Assembly (NCBI GenBank): GCA_035547515.1
Contig: DASZUS010000079.1
Coordinates: forward strand, 62,001 to 126,000
Reading direction: 5' to 3'
DNA length: 64,000 nt
Source of the DNA: DASZTV01 sp035547515
GTDB lineage: Bacteria > Actinomycetota > Actinomycetes > JAFAQI01
Shown: positions 42,149 to 50,126 of the stretch, one piece after another
Layout of the letters: the number at the start of each line of letters is the position of its first letter
How positions within the stretch are numbered: the first letter of the stretch is position 1
Position numbers and translations under genes: made by a program
The notes under the pieces: model-generated
Database searches by the model: none
Told to the model about the DNA's origin: nothing
What the model saw: only the letters and a program-made list of their open reading frames with translations

Positions 42149-42198
42149 GCGGATGGCACATGACTATTGCTCCAGCGATACGCATGTGACATCCGCTC
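42147..42198. other. 16-bp inverted repeat at the start of the ferrochelatase gene
   Basis: GAGCGGATGGCACATG (42147-42162) and CATGTGACATCCGCTC (42183-42198) are reverse complements at 15 of 16 positions with a 20-nt spacer. The left arm contains the ATG start candidate at 42153 and the right arm the GTG candidate at 42186. It could be an operator or an mRNA hairpin. Confidence 0.55.
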
Positions 42199-43214
42199 GG
42201 TACGACGGGCTGCTGGTTCTCTCCTTCGGCGGGCCGGAGGGCCCTGATGAGGTGATGCCGTTCCTCGAGAACGTCACCCGCGGGCGCAACGTCCCCCGGG
42301 AACGGCTCGAGTCGGTGGCCCAGCACTACCTGCACTTCGGCGGCGTCTCGCCGATCAACGAGCAGAACCGCACCCTGGTCGCCGCGGTGAAGGCCGACTT
42401 CGCGGCTCACGGTCTGGACCTGCCGGTCTACTGGGGCAACCGCAACTGGCGGCCGTTCGTCGGCGACGTCGTCGCGGAGATGGCCGCCGCCGGGATACGC
42501 AACGCGCTGGTCTTCGTCACCTCCGGCTACGCGTCGTACTCCGCATGCCGGCAGTACCAGGACGACCTCGCCGCAGCCGCTGCCCCGCTCGGTACGACCG
42601 GACCCGAGCTGCACAAGCTTCGTCACTTCTTCGACCACCCCGGGTTCATCGAGCCCCAGCAGGACGCGGTGCGCGCGGGGCTCGCCGGTATCGACCCCGC
42701 CCGCCACGAGACCACCCGGCTGGTCTTCGTCGCGCACTCCATCCCTGAGGTGATGGCGGCAGCGGCCGGGCCGAACGGCGGCTTGTACGTCGCGCAGCTC
42801 GAGGCGGCGGCGGGGCTCGTCGCGCAGGCGGCCCCGGGGATCCAGCGGCTGCTCGCCTACTGCAGCCGCAGCGGCCCGCCGACGGTGCCGTGGCTGACGC
42901 CCGACATCAACGACGCGTTGCGCGATCTTGCCGCGCAGGGGGTGACCGACGTCGTCGTCGTCCCGATCGGGTTCGTCAGCGATCACATCGAGGTGCGGTG
43001 GGACCTCGATGCCGAAGCCGCGACGACCGCGCAGGAGCTCGGCCTCGGCTTCCACCGGACCGCGCCGCCGTCGGTGGACCCGAGGTTCGTCGCGATGGTC
43101 CGTGAGCTCGTGATGGAGCGGGTCGATCGGGCCGCGCCACGACGGGCGCTGTCCGACCTCGGCCCCGCGCACGACATCTGCCCGGCGGGCTGCTGCCGGG
43201 TCCCGTCTCGCTAG
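42153..43214 (+). CDS. hemH: Coproporphyrin III/protoporphyrin ferrochelatase
   Basis: A protein of about 353 residues that inserts iron into a porphyrin. The metal/porphyrin site is in VFVAHSIP and GFVSDHIEVRWDLD. Cysteines at YSACRQY and the C-terminal CPAGCC fit the [2Fe-2S] ligands described for actinobacterial ferrochelatases. In this phylum the enzyme acts on coproporphyrin III (CpfC). The start is uncertain: ATG 42153 or GTG 42186, both lying in the inverted repeat; conservation begins after the second. Confidence 0.9.
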   Translation: MAHDYCSSDTHVTSARYDGLLVLSFGGPEGPDEVMPFLENVTRGRNVPRERLESVAQHYLHFGGVSPINEQNRTLVAAVKADFAAHGLDLPVYWGNRNWRPFVGDVVAEMAAAGIRNALVFVTSGYASYSACRQYQDDLAAAAAPLGTTGPELHKLRHFFDHPGFIEPQQDAVRAGLAGIDPARHETTRLVFVAHSIPEVMAAAAGPNGGLYVAQLEAAAGLVAQAAPGIQRLLAYCSRSGPPTVPWLTPDINDALRDLAAQGVTDVVVVPIGFVSDHIEVRWDLDAEAATTAQELGLGFHRTAPPSVDPRFVAMVRELVMERVDRAAPRRALSDLGPAHDICPAGCCRVPSR

Positions 43215-43217
43215 CGT
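43212..43217 (+). promoter_or_regulatory. Leaderless -10 of the acetoacetyl-CoA synthetase gene
   Basis: TAGCGT, 7 nt before GTG 43225, overlapping the hemH stop. Confidence 0.55.
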
Positions 43218-43224
43218 TCGCCTC

Positions 43225-45192
43225 GTGACGTCAGAGGGCGACCTGCTCTGGACTCCCAGTGCCGAGCGCATCGCCGCGTCCCGGCTGGCCGACTTCCAGC
43301 GATGGCTCGAGGCCGAACGGGGACTGACCTTCGCGTCGTACGGCGAGGTGCACCAGTGGTCAGTCGACCGGCCGGACGAGTTCTGGGGTGCCCTCGACCG
43401 CTGGCTCGGCATCAGGTGGTCCACGCCGTACGACGACGTCCTGCCCGAGCGGGGGATGCCGGGTGCGCGGTGGTTTGCCGGAGGGCGCACGAACTACGCA
43501 GAGCATCTGCTCTACCCGCTGCAGCGGGTAGAGCTCGAGGACACCGCCGTGATCGCCGTCCGCGAGGACGGCCGCGAGGTGACGTTGACCTGGCGCGAGC
43601 TGCGCACCCAGGTGGCCAGCGTGCGCTACTGGATGGAGGAGCACAGGATCGGTCGCGGCGACCGGGTGGTGGCGCTGCTCCCGAACGGCGTCGAGGCGCT
43701 CGTCGCGATGCTCGCCACCGCCTCGCTCGGTGCGATCTGGTCGAGCTGCTCGCCGGACTTCGGCCCGACGGCGATCGCGGACCGGTTCACCCAGATCGAG
43801 CCGGCGCTGCTGTTCACCGTCGACGGCTACCACTACGGCGGGAAGCAGTTCGAGATCGCGGCGACGGTCGAGGCGCTGCGTGGCCAGCTGCCGACGCTTC
43901 GAGAGACGGTGCTGGTGCCCTACCTCGATCCCGCGGCGAGGCTGCGCGCCGCGACGCCTTGGCAGGAACTGCTTGCCTGCGGAGGCCGGCTCGCCTTCGA
44001 GCCGATGGCCTTCGACGACCCGTTGTGGGTGCTCTACTCCTCGGGCACGACCGGACTGCCCAAGCCGATCCTGCACGGGCACGGCGGGATGCTGATCGAG
44101 CACGCGAAGCAGCTTGCGCTGCACCTCGACCTGGGGCGCGGCGACCGCTTCTTCTGGTTCAGCACCACCGGCTGGATGATGTGGAACCTGCTGGTCTCAG
44201 GCCTTGCCGTCGGCTCCTCGATCGTCCTGTACGACGGGAACCCGGCCTACCCGGACCAGCTCGCGCTGTGGCGGCTGGCGGAGCGTGCCGGCATCACGTG
44301 TCTCGGACTCGGCGCGCCGTTCATCCAGGCCTGCCAGAAGGCCGGGCTGCGCCCGGCGGACCAGGTCGACCTGTCGGCGTTGCGTACGGTCGGCTCGACC
44401 GGCGCACCGTTGTCACCCGAGGGCTTCGCCTGGGTCTATGAGTCCGTCGGTGCCGACCTGATGCTCTCCTCGCTGTCCGGCGGCACCGACGTCTGCACCG
44501 CCTTCGTGGGCGGCGCGCCGGGACTTCCGGTCCGCGCCGGCGTGATCCCGGCCCGCCTGCTCGGCTGCGCGGTCGCGGCGTACGACGATGCCGGCCGAGA
44601 GGTGCTCGACGAGGTCGGCGAGCTCGTCATCACCGAGCCGATGCCGTCGATGCCGGTCGGGTTCTGGAACGATCCAGACGGCTCGCGGCTGCGCGAGGCC
44701 TACTACGACACCTACCCCGGTGTGTGGCGCCACGGCGACTGGGTGAAGTTCGCCGCCGACGGCTCGTGCGTCATCTACGGCCGAAGCGACGCCACGCTGA
44801 ACCGTGGCGGCGTGCGGATGGGCACCTCGGAGTTCTACCGGGTCGTCGAGGCCCTGCCGGGGGTTGCCGACTCGCTGGTCATCGACACCTCGGCGGCGGG
44901 CACCGAGGGCAAGCTGCTGCTGTTCGTGGTGCTCGCCGACGGTGCTTCGCTCGAGGAGGTCACGGCACAGATCCGGCAGACCGCGCGCTCGCAGCTCTCA
45001 CCGCGTCACGTGCCCGACGAGGTCATCGCCGTACCGGTCGTGCCACGGACCATCAACGGCAAGAAGTGCGAGGTCCCGGTCAAGCGGATCCTTGCCGGCA
45101 TCCCGGTCGAGCGAGCGGTCTCGAAGGGGGCCCTGGCCGACCCCGCATCGCTGGAGCCGTTCGTCGCGCGAGCCTCAGGCCAGCAGGGGTAG
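43225..45192 (+). CDS. Acetoacetate-CoA ligase
   Basis: A 655-residue ANL-superfamily enzyme, longer than MenE and of the acetyl-CoA-synthetase length. ARWFAGGRTNYAEHLL, YSSGTTGLPKPILHGHGG, WFSTTGWMMWN, GRSDATLNRGGVRMG and the C-terminal TINGKKCEVPVK lysine are typical of acetoacetyl-CoA synthetases. It would return acetoacetate from HMG-CoA cleavage to acetoacetyl-CoA. The last 18 bp overlap the convergent TIGR03089 gene. Confidence 0.9.
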   Translation: MTSEGDLLWTPSAERIAASRLADFQRWLEAERGLTFASYGEVHQWSVDRPDEFWGALDRWLGIRWSTPYDDVLPERGMPGARWFAGGRTNYAEHLLYPLQRVELEDTAVIAVREDGREVTLTWRELRTQVASVRYWMEEHRIGRGDRVVALLPNGVEALVAMLATASLGAIWSSCSPDFGPTAIADRFTQIEPALLFTVDGYHYGGKQFEIAATVEALRGQLPTLRETVLVPYLDPAARLRAATPWQELLACGGRLAFEPMAFDDPLWVLYSSGTTGLPKPILHGHGGMLIEHAKQLALHLDLGRGDRFFWFSTTGWMMWNLLVSGLAVGSSIVLYDGNPAYPDQLALWRLAERAGITCLGLGAPFIQACQKAGLRPADQVDLSALRTVGSTGAPLSPEGFAWVYESVGADLMLSSLSGGTDVCTAFVGGAPGLPVRAGVIPARLLGCAVAAYDDAGREVLDEVGELVITEPMPSMPVGFWNDPDGSRLREAYYDTYPGVWRHGDWVKFAADGSCVIYGRSDATLNRGGVRMGTSEFYRVVEALPGVADSLVIDTSAAGTEGKLLLFVVLADGASLEEVTAQIRQTARSQLSPRHVPDEVIAVPVVPRTINGKKCEVPVKRILAGIPVERAVSKGALADPASLEPFVARASGQQG

Positions 45193-45780
45193 TCCCGCCA
45201 CGTCCGCACCCGCGGTATGGGTGACGCGCTCCGCGGCGGCGCGTGCCGCGAGGTCGGCGCCGTCAGCGGGGGAGTAGACGACCGACCCGCCGCCGGCGAG
45301 CGGACCGAGCAGGCTCCAGGTCAGCCCGGGCCCCTCGAGCGGGAGCACCGACAGCACTCGCGCCCCCTCCGGCACGGCGCCGCTCGCCGCGGCGACCGCG
45401 TCCTCACCCGACGGTTGCCCGGGGGCGTAGGCGTCGGGGTACGCCGCGACCAGCCGGGACAGCCCAGCGCCCATCGGGTCCAACGGCAGGTCGAGGGGCT
45501 GCCCGCTCGTCGGCGCCGTCGCGAGCGCGGCGCCGGCGTGCCAGACCGCGAGCGCGGCAACTGCCGTGATCCAGTGAAGCGCTGGGTCGATCACGATCGG
45601 CTCGTCGCCGAAGACGTCCAGCTCGTCCTCGAGGTAGCCGGCCAGCTTTGCCACCCAGTTCGCCGTCGTGGCCACCGAGAGCTCGACGCGTTCACCGGGC
45701 CCCTCGCCGTACCAGGTGATCAACGGGCGGGAGCCGTCGCGTCGCAGCTCCCTGGTCAGCAGATCCGATGGTGTCGCCAC
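45175..45780 (-). CDS. TIGR03089 family protein
   Basis: A 201-residue actinobacterial protein related to a fragment of AMP-binding enzymes: it keeps the LITWYGEGPGERVELS start and the ANWVAKLAGYL helix but lacks the ATP-binding TSGTTG loop and the C-terminal domain, so it is not an active ligase. In mycobacteria a homologue (Rv3268) sits beside manB and glycosyltransferases, as here. Its function is unknown. Confidence 0.82.
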   Translation of the reverse strand: MATPSDLLTRELRRDGSRPLITWYGEGPGERVELSVATTANWVAKLAGYLEDELDVFGDEPIVIDPALHWITAVAALAVWHAGAALATAPTSGQPLDLPLDPMGAGLSRLVAAYPDAYAPGQPSGEDAVAAASGAVPEGARVLSVLPLEGPGLTWSLLGPLAGGGSVVYSPADGADLAARAAAERVTHTAGADVAGLPLLA

Positions 45781-45817
45781 CCTGTAGAGGATGCACGTCG
45801 CACGTCACGCCGCGGGC

Positions 45818-45823
45818 TACGCT
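45818..45823 (+). promoter_or_regulatory. -10 element of the glycosyltransferase/sugar-nucleotide operon
   Basis: TACGCT fits TANNNT. Initiation about 7 nt later would give a leader of roughly 43 nt ending in a strong SD (GGGGAGGGAG at 45857-45866). Confidence 0.45.
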
Positions 45824-45872
45824 GAGTGACGCAATCAAGTTCGTACGAGATCAGACGGGGAGGGAGCCGCTC

Positions 45873-47000
45873 GTGGCCCCCCGAGTGCTGGTCGACGCGA
45901 CCGCTGTGCCAGCCGACCGCGGTGGGGTGGGGCGATACGTCGACGGCCTGCTGGGCGCTCTTGGCGCCGCAGGTGCCGACCTTGCGATCGTCTGCCAGCG
46001 CGCCGACGCCGAGCGCTACTCGCTGGTCGCCCCGCAAGCCACTGTGGTCCCGGGCCCGCCGGCGATCGCCCACCGGCCGGCCCGCCTGGCGTGGGAGCAG
46101 ACCGGCCTGCCGCTGGTCGCACAGCAGCTCGCGGTCGAGGTGATCCACTCGCCGCACTACACGATGCCGCTGCGCGCCGGGCGTCCGGTCGTGGTCACGA
46201 TCCACGACGCGACGTTCTTCACCTCGCCCGAGGCGATCGCGGCGGTCAAGGGCACGTTCTTCCGCTCGGCGATCCGCACCGCCCTTCGCCGTGCCACCCG
46301 GGTGATCGTTCCCAGCAAGGCGACCCGGGACGAGCTCGTCCGGGTGCTCGACGCCGACCCGACGATGCTCGACGTCGCCTACCACGGCGTCGACCCGCAG
46401 CTGTTCCACCCGCCGACAGACGCCGAGCGGGCGCGGGTGGCGGCCCGGCTCGGGATCCGCGGGGACTACGTCGCGTTCCTCGGCGTGCTCGAGCCGCGCA
46501 AGAACGTTCCCGCCCTGATCCGCGGCTGGGTGGAGGCCGTCAGCTGGCGTGACGACCCGCCGGCGTTGGTGCTGGCCGGCGGGCGGGGCTGGGACGAGGA
46601 CGTCGACGCGGCGGTCGCCGAGGTTCCCTCGCACCTGCGGGTGGTCCGGCCCGGTTACCTGCGCTTCGCGGATCTCCCGGGCTACCTCGGCGGCGCGACC
46701 GTGGTTGCGTTCCCGAGCCACGGCGAGGGGTTCGGGCTGCCGGTGCTCGAGGCGATGGCGTGCGGGACGCCCGTGCTCACGACGCAGCGGCTGTCGCTTC
46801 CCGAGGTGGGCGGCGACGCGGTCGCCTACACCGAGCCCGACGCCGCCTCGATCGGTACGGCGCTGTCGGCGCTGCTCGACGACGCGGCACGCCGCCGCGC
46901 GCTCGGCGACGCCGCGCTTGCGCGGGCCAGGGAGTTCACCTGGGCGGCCAGCGCGGAGGCGCACCTGGCGGCCTACGCCCGCGCTGTGTCCCAGGGCTAG
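45873..47000 (+). CDS. GT1-fold (GT4-type) glycosyltransferase
   Basis: A 375-residue retaining glycosyltransferase. Motifs are the N-terminal ATAVPADRGGVGRYVDGLL, VVVTIHDATFFTSP, FLGVLEPRKN and the donor-binding PSHGEGFGLPVLEAMACGTPV. The acceptor and sugar are unknown; the GDP-mannose-type enzyme that follows 6 bp later suggests a mannosyl or related transfer to a lipid or wall polymer. The GTG at 45873 is chosen for the SD 6 nt upstream over an earlier ATG at 45768. Confidence 0.87.
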   Translation: MAPRVLVDATAVPADRGGVGRYVDGLLGALGAAGADLAIVCQRADAERYSLVAPQATVVPGPPAIAHRPARLAWEQTGLPLVAQQLAVEVIHSPHYTMPLRAGRPVVVTIHDATFFTSPEAIAAVKGTFFRSAIRTALRRATRVIVPSKATRDELVRVLDADPTMLDVAYHGVDPQLFHPPTDAERARVAARLGIRGDYVAFLGVLEPRKNVPALIRGWVEAVSWRDDPPALVLAGGRGWDEDVDAAVAEVPSHLRVVRPGYLRFADLPGYLGGATVVAFPSHGEGFGLPVLEAMACGTPVLTTQRLSLPEVGGDAVAYTEPDAASIGTALSALLDDAARRRALGDAALARAREFTWAASAEAHLAAYARAVSQG

Positions 47001-47006
47001 CCGGCG

Positions 47007-48077
47007 ATGGAAGCCGTCGTCCTCGTCGGGGGGCAGGGCACCCGCTTGCAGCCGTTGACGCTGCGCACCCCGAAGCCGATGCTGCCCTTCGCCGGGGCGC
47101 CGTTCCTCGAGCACCAGCTCGTCCGGCTGCGCGACTGCGGCGTCGAGCACATCGTGCTGGCCACGTCGTACCGGCCCGAGGTCTTCCACGAGTACTTCGG
47201 CAGCGGCAAGGCGCTCGGCGTCCGCATCGACTTCATGACCGAGACCGAACCGCTCGGCACCGGCGGCGGGATCCGCAACGTCGCCCGCCGGCTCGAGTCC
47301 GGTCCGGACGACCCGGTGCTGGTCCTGAACGGCGACGTGCTGTCGGGCCACGACCTGCGCGCCCAGCTGGAGCTGCACCGGCGACGCGAGGCCGCGGTGA
47401 CCTTGCACCTCGTCGAGGTGGCTGATGCGCGCGCCTTCGGCTGCGTGCCCACCGACTCGCACTCCCGGGTCACCGGGTTCATCGAGAAGTCCGACTCGCC
47501 GGTCACGAACCGGATCAATGCGGGCTGCTACGTCTTCACCCGCAAGGTGATCGACTCGATCCCGCAGGGCCGGCCGGTGTCGGTCGAGCGCGAGACCTTC
47601 CCCGCGCTGCTGGAGGCGGGAGAGATCCTGCTCGGCTACGCCGAGAACGCGTACTGGCTCGACGTCGGCACTCCCGCGGCGTTCGTCCAGGCGAGCTGCG
47701 ACGTGGTGACCGGGGTGCTCGACTCTCCCGCGATCGCGCCGGGCGGCGGTGAGGCGTTGGTGCTGGACGAGGCGATCGTGCACGCCGGCGCGGTGGTCAA
47801 CGGCGGCAGCGTGATCGGCCCCCGCGCCCGGGTCGACGCGGGCGCACAGGTCACCGGGTCGGTCATCGGCGACGGCGTCCACATCCAGGCGGGGGCGAGC
47901 GTGGTGGCCTCGATGGTCGGGCGGCGCGCGGTGATCGGGCAGCGCAGCGTGGTCAGCGACGCGGTGATCGGCGAGGGCGCGATGATCGGCGCCAACAACG
48001 AGCTCCGGGGCGGCATCCGAGTCTGGAACGATGTCGCGATCCCGGACGGCGCCGTGCGCTTCAGCCCGCTGCCATGA
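47007..48077 (+). CDS. Sugar-1-phosphate nucleotidylyltransferase (mannose-1-P guanylyltransferase-like)
   Basis: A 356-residue enzyme. The N-terminal transferase domain has VVLVGGQGTRLQPLT, the PKPMLPFAG lysine, ETEPLGTGGGIRN and VLNGDVLS; the C-terminal third is a left-handed beta-helix of hexapeptide repeats (GPRARVDAGAQVTGSVIG). Sequence and location match mycobacterial ManB/Rv3264c, which makes GDP-mannose. It would feed the mannosyltransferase at 16230. It overlaps fbiB at the 3' ends by 17 bp. Confidence 0.87.
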   Translation: MEAVVLVGGQGTRLQPLTLRTPKPMLPFAGAPFLEHQLVRLRDCGVEHIVLATSYRPEVFHEYFGSGKALGVRIDFMTETEPLGTGGGIRNVARRLESGPDDPVLVLNGDVLSGHDLRAQLELHRRREAAVTLHLVEVADARAFGCVPTDSHSRVTGFIEKSDSPVTNRINAGCYVFTRKVIDSIPQGRPVSVERETFPALLEAGEILLGYAENAYWLDVGTPAAFVQASCDVVTGVLDSPAIAPGGGEALVLDEAIVHAGAVVNGGSVIGPRARVDAGAQVTGSVIGDGVHIQAGASVVASMVGRRAVIGQRSVVSDAVIGEGAMIGANNELRGGIRVWNDVAIPDGAVRFSPLP

Positions 48078-49047
48078 CCTCGATGCGAGCGCCATCCGCC
48101 GTCTGCGCCGGCCGGGTCGCCCGCAGCCCCTCGGCCGCGAGGGCGGCCATCAGCCGGCCCAGGGCGTAGCCCACCTCGAGCGGCGCGCCCGACGCGCTGA
48201 CGGACCTGCCGTCCTCGGCGACGGCAAGCGCCGCCGCGGTCTCGCCCAGGGAGTCGACCGCGCGCCGGACCGTCGCGATCTCGACGTTGCCACCGGCGGG
48301 GGCAGCGACCGGCGCGCTGTCACGGACCACGGCCACCATCGCGTCGCGGGTCCCGCTGGCGAACATGTCGTCGGCCGCCGGCCGCACCAGCGGTCGCGCA
48401 CCGTGGTCTTCGTCCTTAGGGCGGCGTACGTCGAAGCCCCGGATCACCGCGACTGGCCGTCCTTCCAGCTTGCCCTTGACCAGGTCAGCGGCGGCGGCAA
48501 GCTCGTCGGCCAGCGCCGTCACCGTGACCTCGAGGATCTGGCCGTAGGAGTCGGTGCTGCCGCGCAGGTCGTCGAGCACCTCGATCCCGGCAGCGCCGAT
48601 GGCGGTGTCGACCACCCCGTCGCGCCAGGGCCGGCCCATCGTGTCGGTGACGATGACCGCGACGTCCACGCCGAGTCGCTCCCGCAGCCCGGCGCGGATC
48701 GTCGCAGCCGAGGCGTCCGGGTCGACGGGCAGCAGCGCCACTGTCCCGGCCGGCACGTTGCTGGCGTCGATGCCGGCCGCGGCGAGCACGAAGCCGTGGC
48801 GGGTCTGCACGATCTGGGTCCGGCCCCGCCGGGCCACGACCCGGACCGTCTCGCCGGCGAGGTGCTTCTCGCGGCTGCCGGTGACCAGCCGGCCTTCGGA
48901 CTTCGAGACGATCTTGCTGGTCACGACGACCACGTCGCCGTCGCGCAGCCCGGCGTCCGCCGCGACGATCAATGCTGCGAGGTCGTCGCCCTCGCGGACC
49001 TCCGGGATCCCTTCCAGCGCCCAGATCTCCAACGACTTGGCGGTCAA
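48061..49047 (-). CDS. fbiB: Coenzyme F420-0:L-glutamate ligase, without the nitroreductase domain
   Basis: A 328-residue protein. Residues 1 to about 240 form a CofE domain (VVVTSKIVSKSEGR, VTDTMGRPWRDGVVDTAIG, DELAAAADLVKGK), which adds glutamates to F420-0. Mycobacterial FbiB has about 448 residues with a C-terminal FMN nitroreductase domain that reduces dehydro-F420-0; here only about 85 unrelated-looking residues follow. The start TTG overlaps the fbiA stop (TTGA). Whether the tail is a remnant or a different domain is unknown. Confidence 0.85.
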   Translation of the reverse strand: MTAKSLEIWALEGIPEVREGDDLAALIVAADAGLRDGDVVVVTSKIVSKSEGRLVTGSREKHLAGETVRVVARRGRTQIVQTRHGFVLAAAGIDASNVPAGTVALLPVDPDASAATIRAGLRERLGVDVAVIVTDTMGRPWRDGVVDTAIGAAGIEVLDDLRGSTDSYGQILEVTVTALADELAAAADLVKGKLEGRPVAVIRGFDVRRPKDEDHGARPLVRPAADDMFASGTRDAMVAVVRDSAPVAAPAGGNVEIATVRRAVDSLGETAAALAVAEDGRSVSASGAPLEVGYALGRLMAALAAEGLRATRPAQTADGARIEVMAAG

Positions 49048-50033
49048 CGCGGGCTCCCTGTGACAAGGTCGATGGCGGCCTGTGCCATCGCGGCTGTCGC
49101 GGTCACGTCGTGCATGAGCAGCGGCACCGCCCGCGCGGCGAAGCCGTCCGCGACGAGCCCTGCCACTGCCGGTTGATCGACGTCGTCGACCATCCACCCG
49201 TCGATCAGGCCGCCCGCCCGGCGTACCCCGTAGTGCCGCGCCACCGCGTCCGCCGCCGTCGCCACGCCGATCGCGCTGAGGCAGGAGTCGGCCATCCCGC
49301 GAACCGGTGCCCCGCCCACGATCGGCGAGAGCCCGACGACCGGTGCTGCGGTCTCCCGCACCGCCTCGGCGATGCCCGGGACCGCGAGGATCACCCCGAT
49401 CGAGACCACCGGGTTGCTGGGCGCCAGCATCACCAGGTCGGCGGACTCGATCGCCGCGACGACTCCGGGAGCCGGCTTGGCCGTCGCGGCTCCCCGCACG
49501 TCGAAGCCAACCGCCGGTACGCCGGCGCGCAGCCGTACCCACCACTCCTGGAAGTGGACGCTGTCCGCCCCTCCCGCGCGGTCGGCGAGCCGCACGTAGG
49601 TCTCGATGCCGTCGTCGCTGGCCGGCAGCACTGCCACGCCGGTCTGCCACCTCTCGCACAGCCACCGGGTGACGGTGGACAGCGCGACGCCGTCGGCGAG
49701 CCAGCTGCTGCGCAGCAGGTGGGTCGCCAGATCGAGGTCGCCGAGCCCGAACCACGACGGGACCAGCGGCTCGGCCGCGCCGACCACATCGGCGTACGCC
49801 GCGAGCTCGTCGCGGACCCGGAACGTCTCACCCTCGCGACCCCAGCCCCGCTCTTCGCTGACGCCGCCCCCGAGGGTGTACAGGACGCTGTCGAGGTCGG
49901 GGCAGATCCGAAGACCCAGCACCGTCATGTCGTCGCCGGTATTGACGATCGCCGTGACCTCATGGCCGAGGGTGCGCAGCCCGAGCAGGAACCGGGCCCC
50001 GCCGATCCCTCCGCAGAGGGCGGTGATCCGCAT
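49044..50033 (-). CDS. fbiA: 2-phospho-L-lactate (phosphoenolpyruvate) transferase of F420 synthesis
   Basis: A 329-residue CofD/FbiA enzyme that joins the activated phospho-acid to Fo to give (dehydro-)F420-0. ALCGGIGGARFLLGL at the N-terminus, VNTGDDMTVLGLRICPDLDS and LAPSNPVVSIG are diagnostic. It is transcribed ahead of fbiB with a TTGA overlap. It is divergent from the coiled-coil gene with a 93-bp gap. Confidence 0.95.
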   Translation of the reverse strand: MRITALCGGIGGARFLLGLRTLGHEVTAIVNTGDDMTVLGLRICPDLDSVLYTLGGGVSEERGWGREGETFRVRDELAAYADVVGAAEPLVPSWFGLGDLDLATHLLRSSWLADGVALSTVTRWLCERWQTGVAVLPASDDGIETYVRLADRAGGADSVHFQEWWVRLRAGVPAVGFDVRGAATAKPAPGVVAAIESADLVMLAPSNPVVSIGVILAVPGIAEAVRETAAPVVGLSPIVGGAPVRGMADSCLSAIGVATAADAVARHYGVRRAGGLIDGWMVDDVDQPAVAGLVADGFAARAVPLLMHDVTATAAMAQAAIDLVTGSPR

Positions 50034-50092
50034 CCGCTCAGTGTTTCCTACGACCCTCGCGACGGAGCGAGCGACTGCACCGCTTTCCCGCG

Positions 50093-50098
50093 TAGGGT
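50093..50098 (+). promoter_or_regulatory. -10 element of the coiled-coil protein gene
   Basis: TAGGGT fits TANNNT; a GAGGGGAG ribosome site lies just ahead of GTG 50127, giving a short leader. Confidence 0.45.
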
Positions 50099-50126
50099 TC
50101 TTGCACGGCGTCCGAGGGGAGTTCGC

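Noticed and set aside
45756..48095. A 779-codon minus-strand frame over the glycosyltransferase and nucleotidylyltransferase genes
   Set aside because: It is a shadow frame with repetitive Arg/Asp/His composition; both plus-strand genes have full motif sets.
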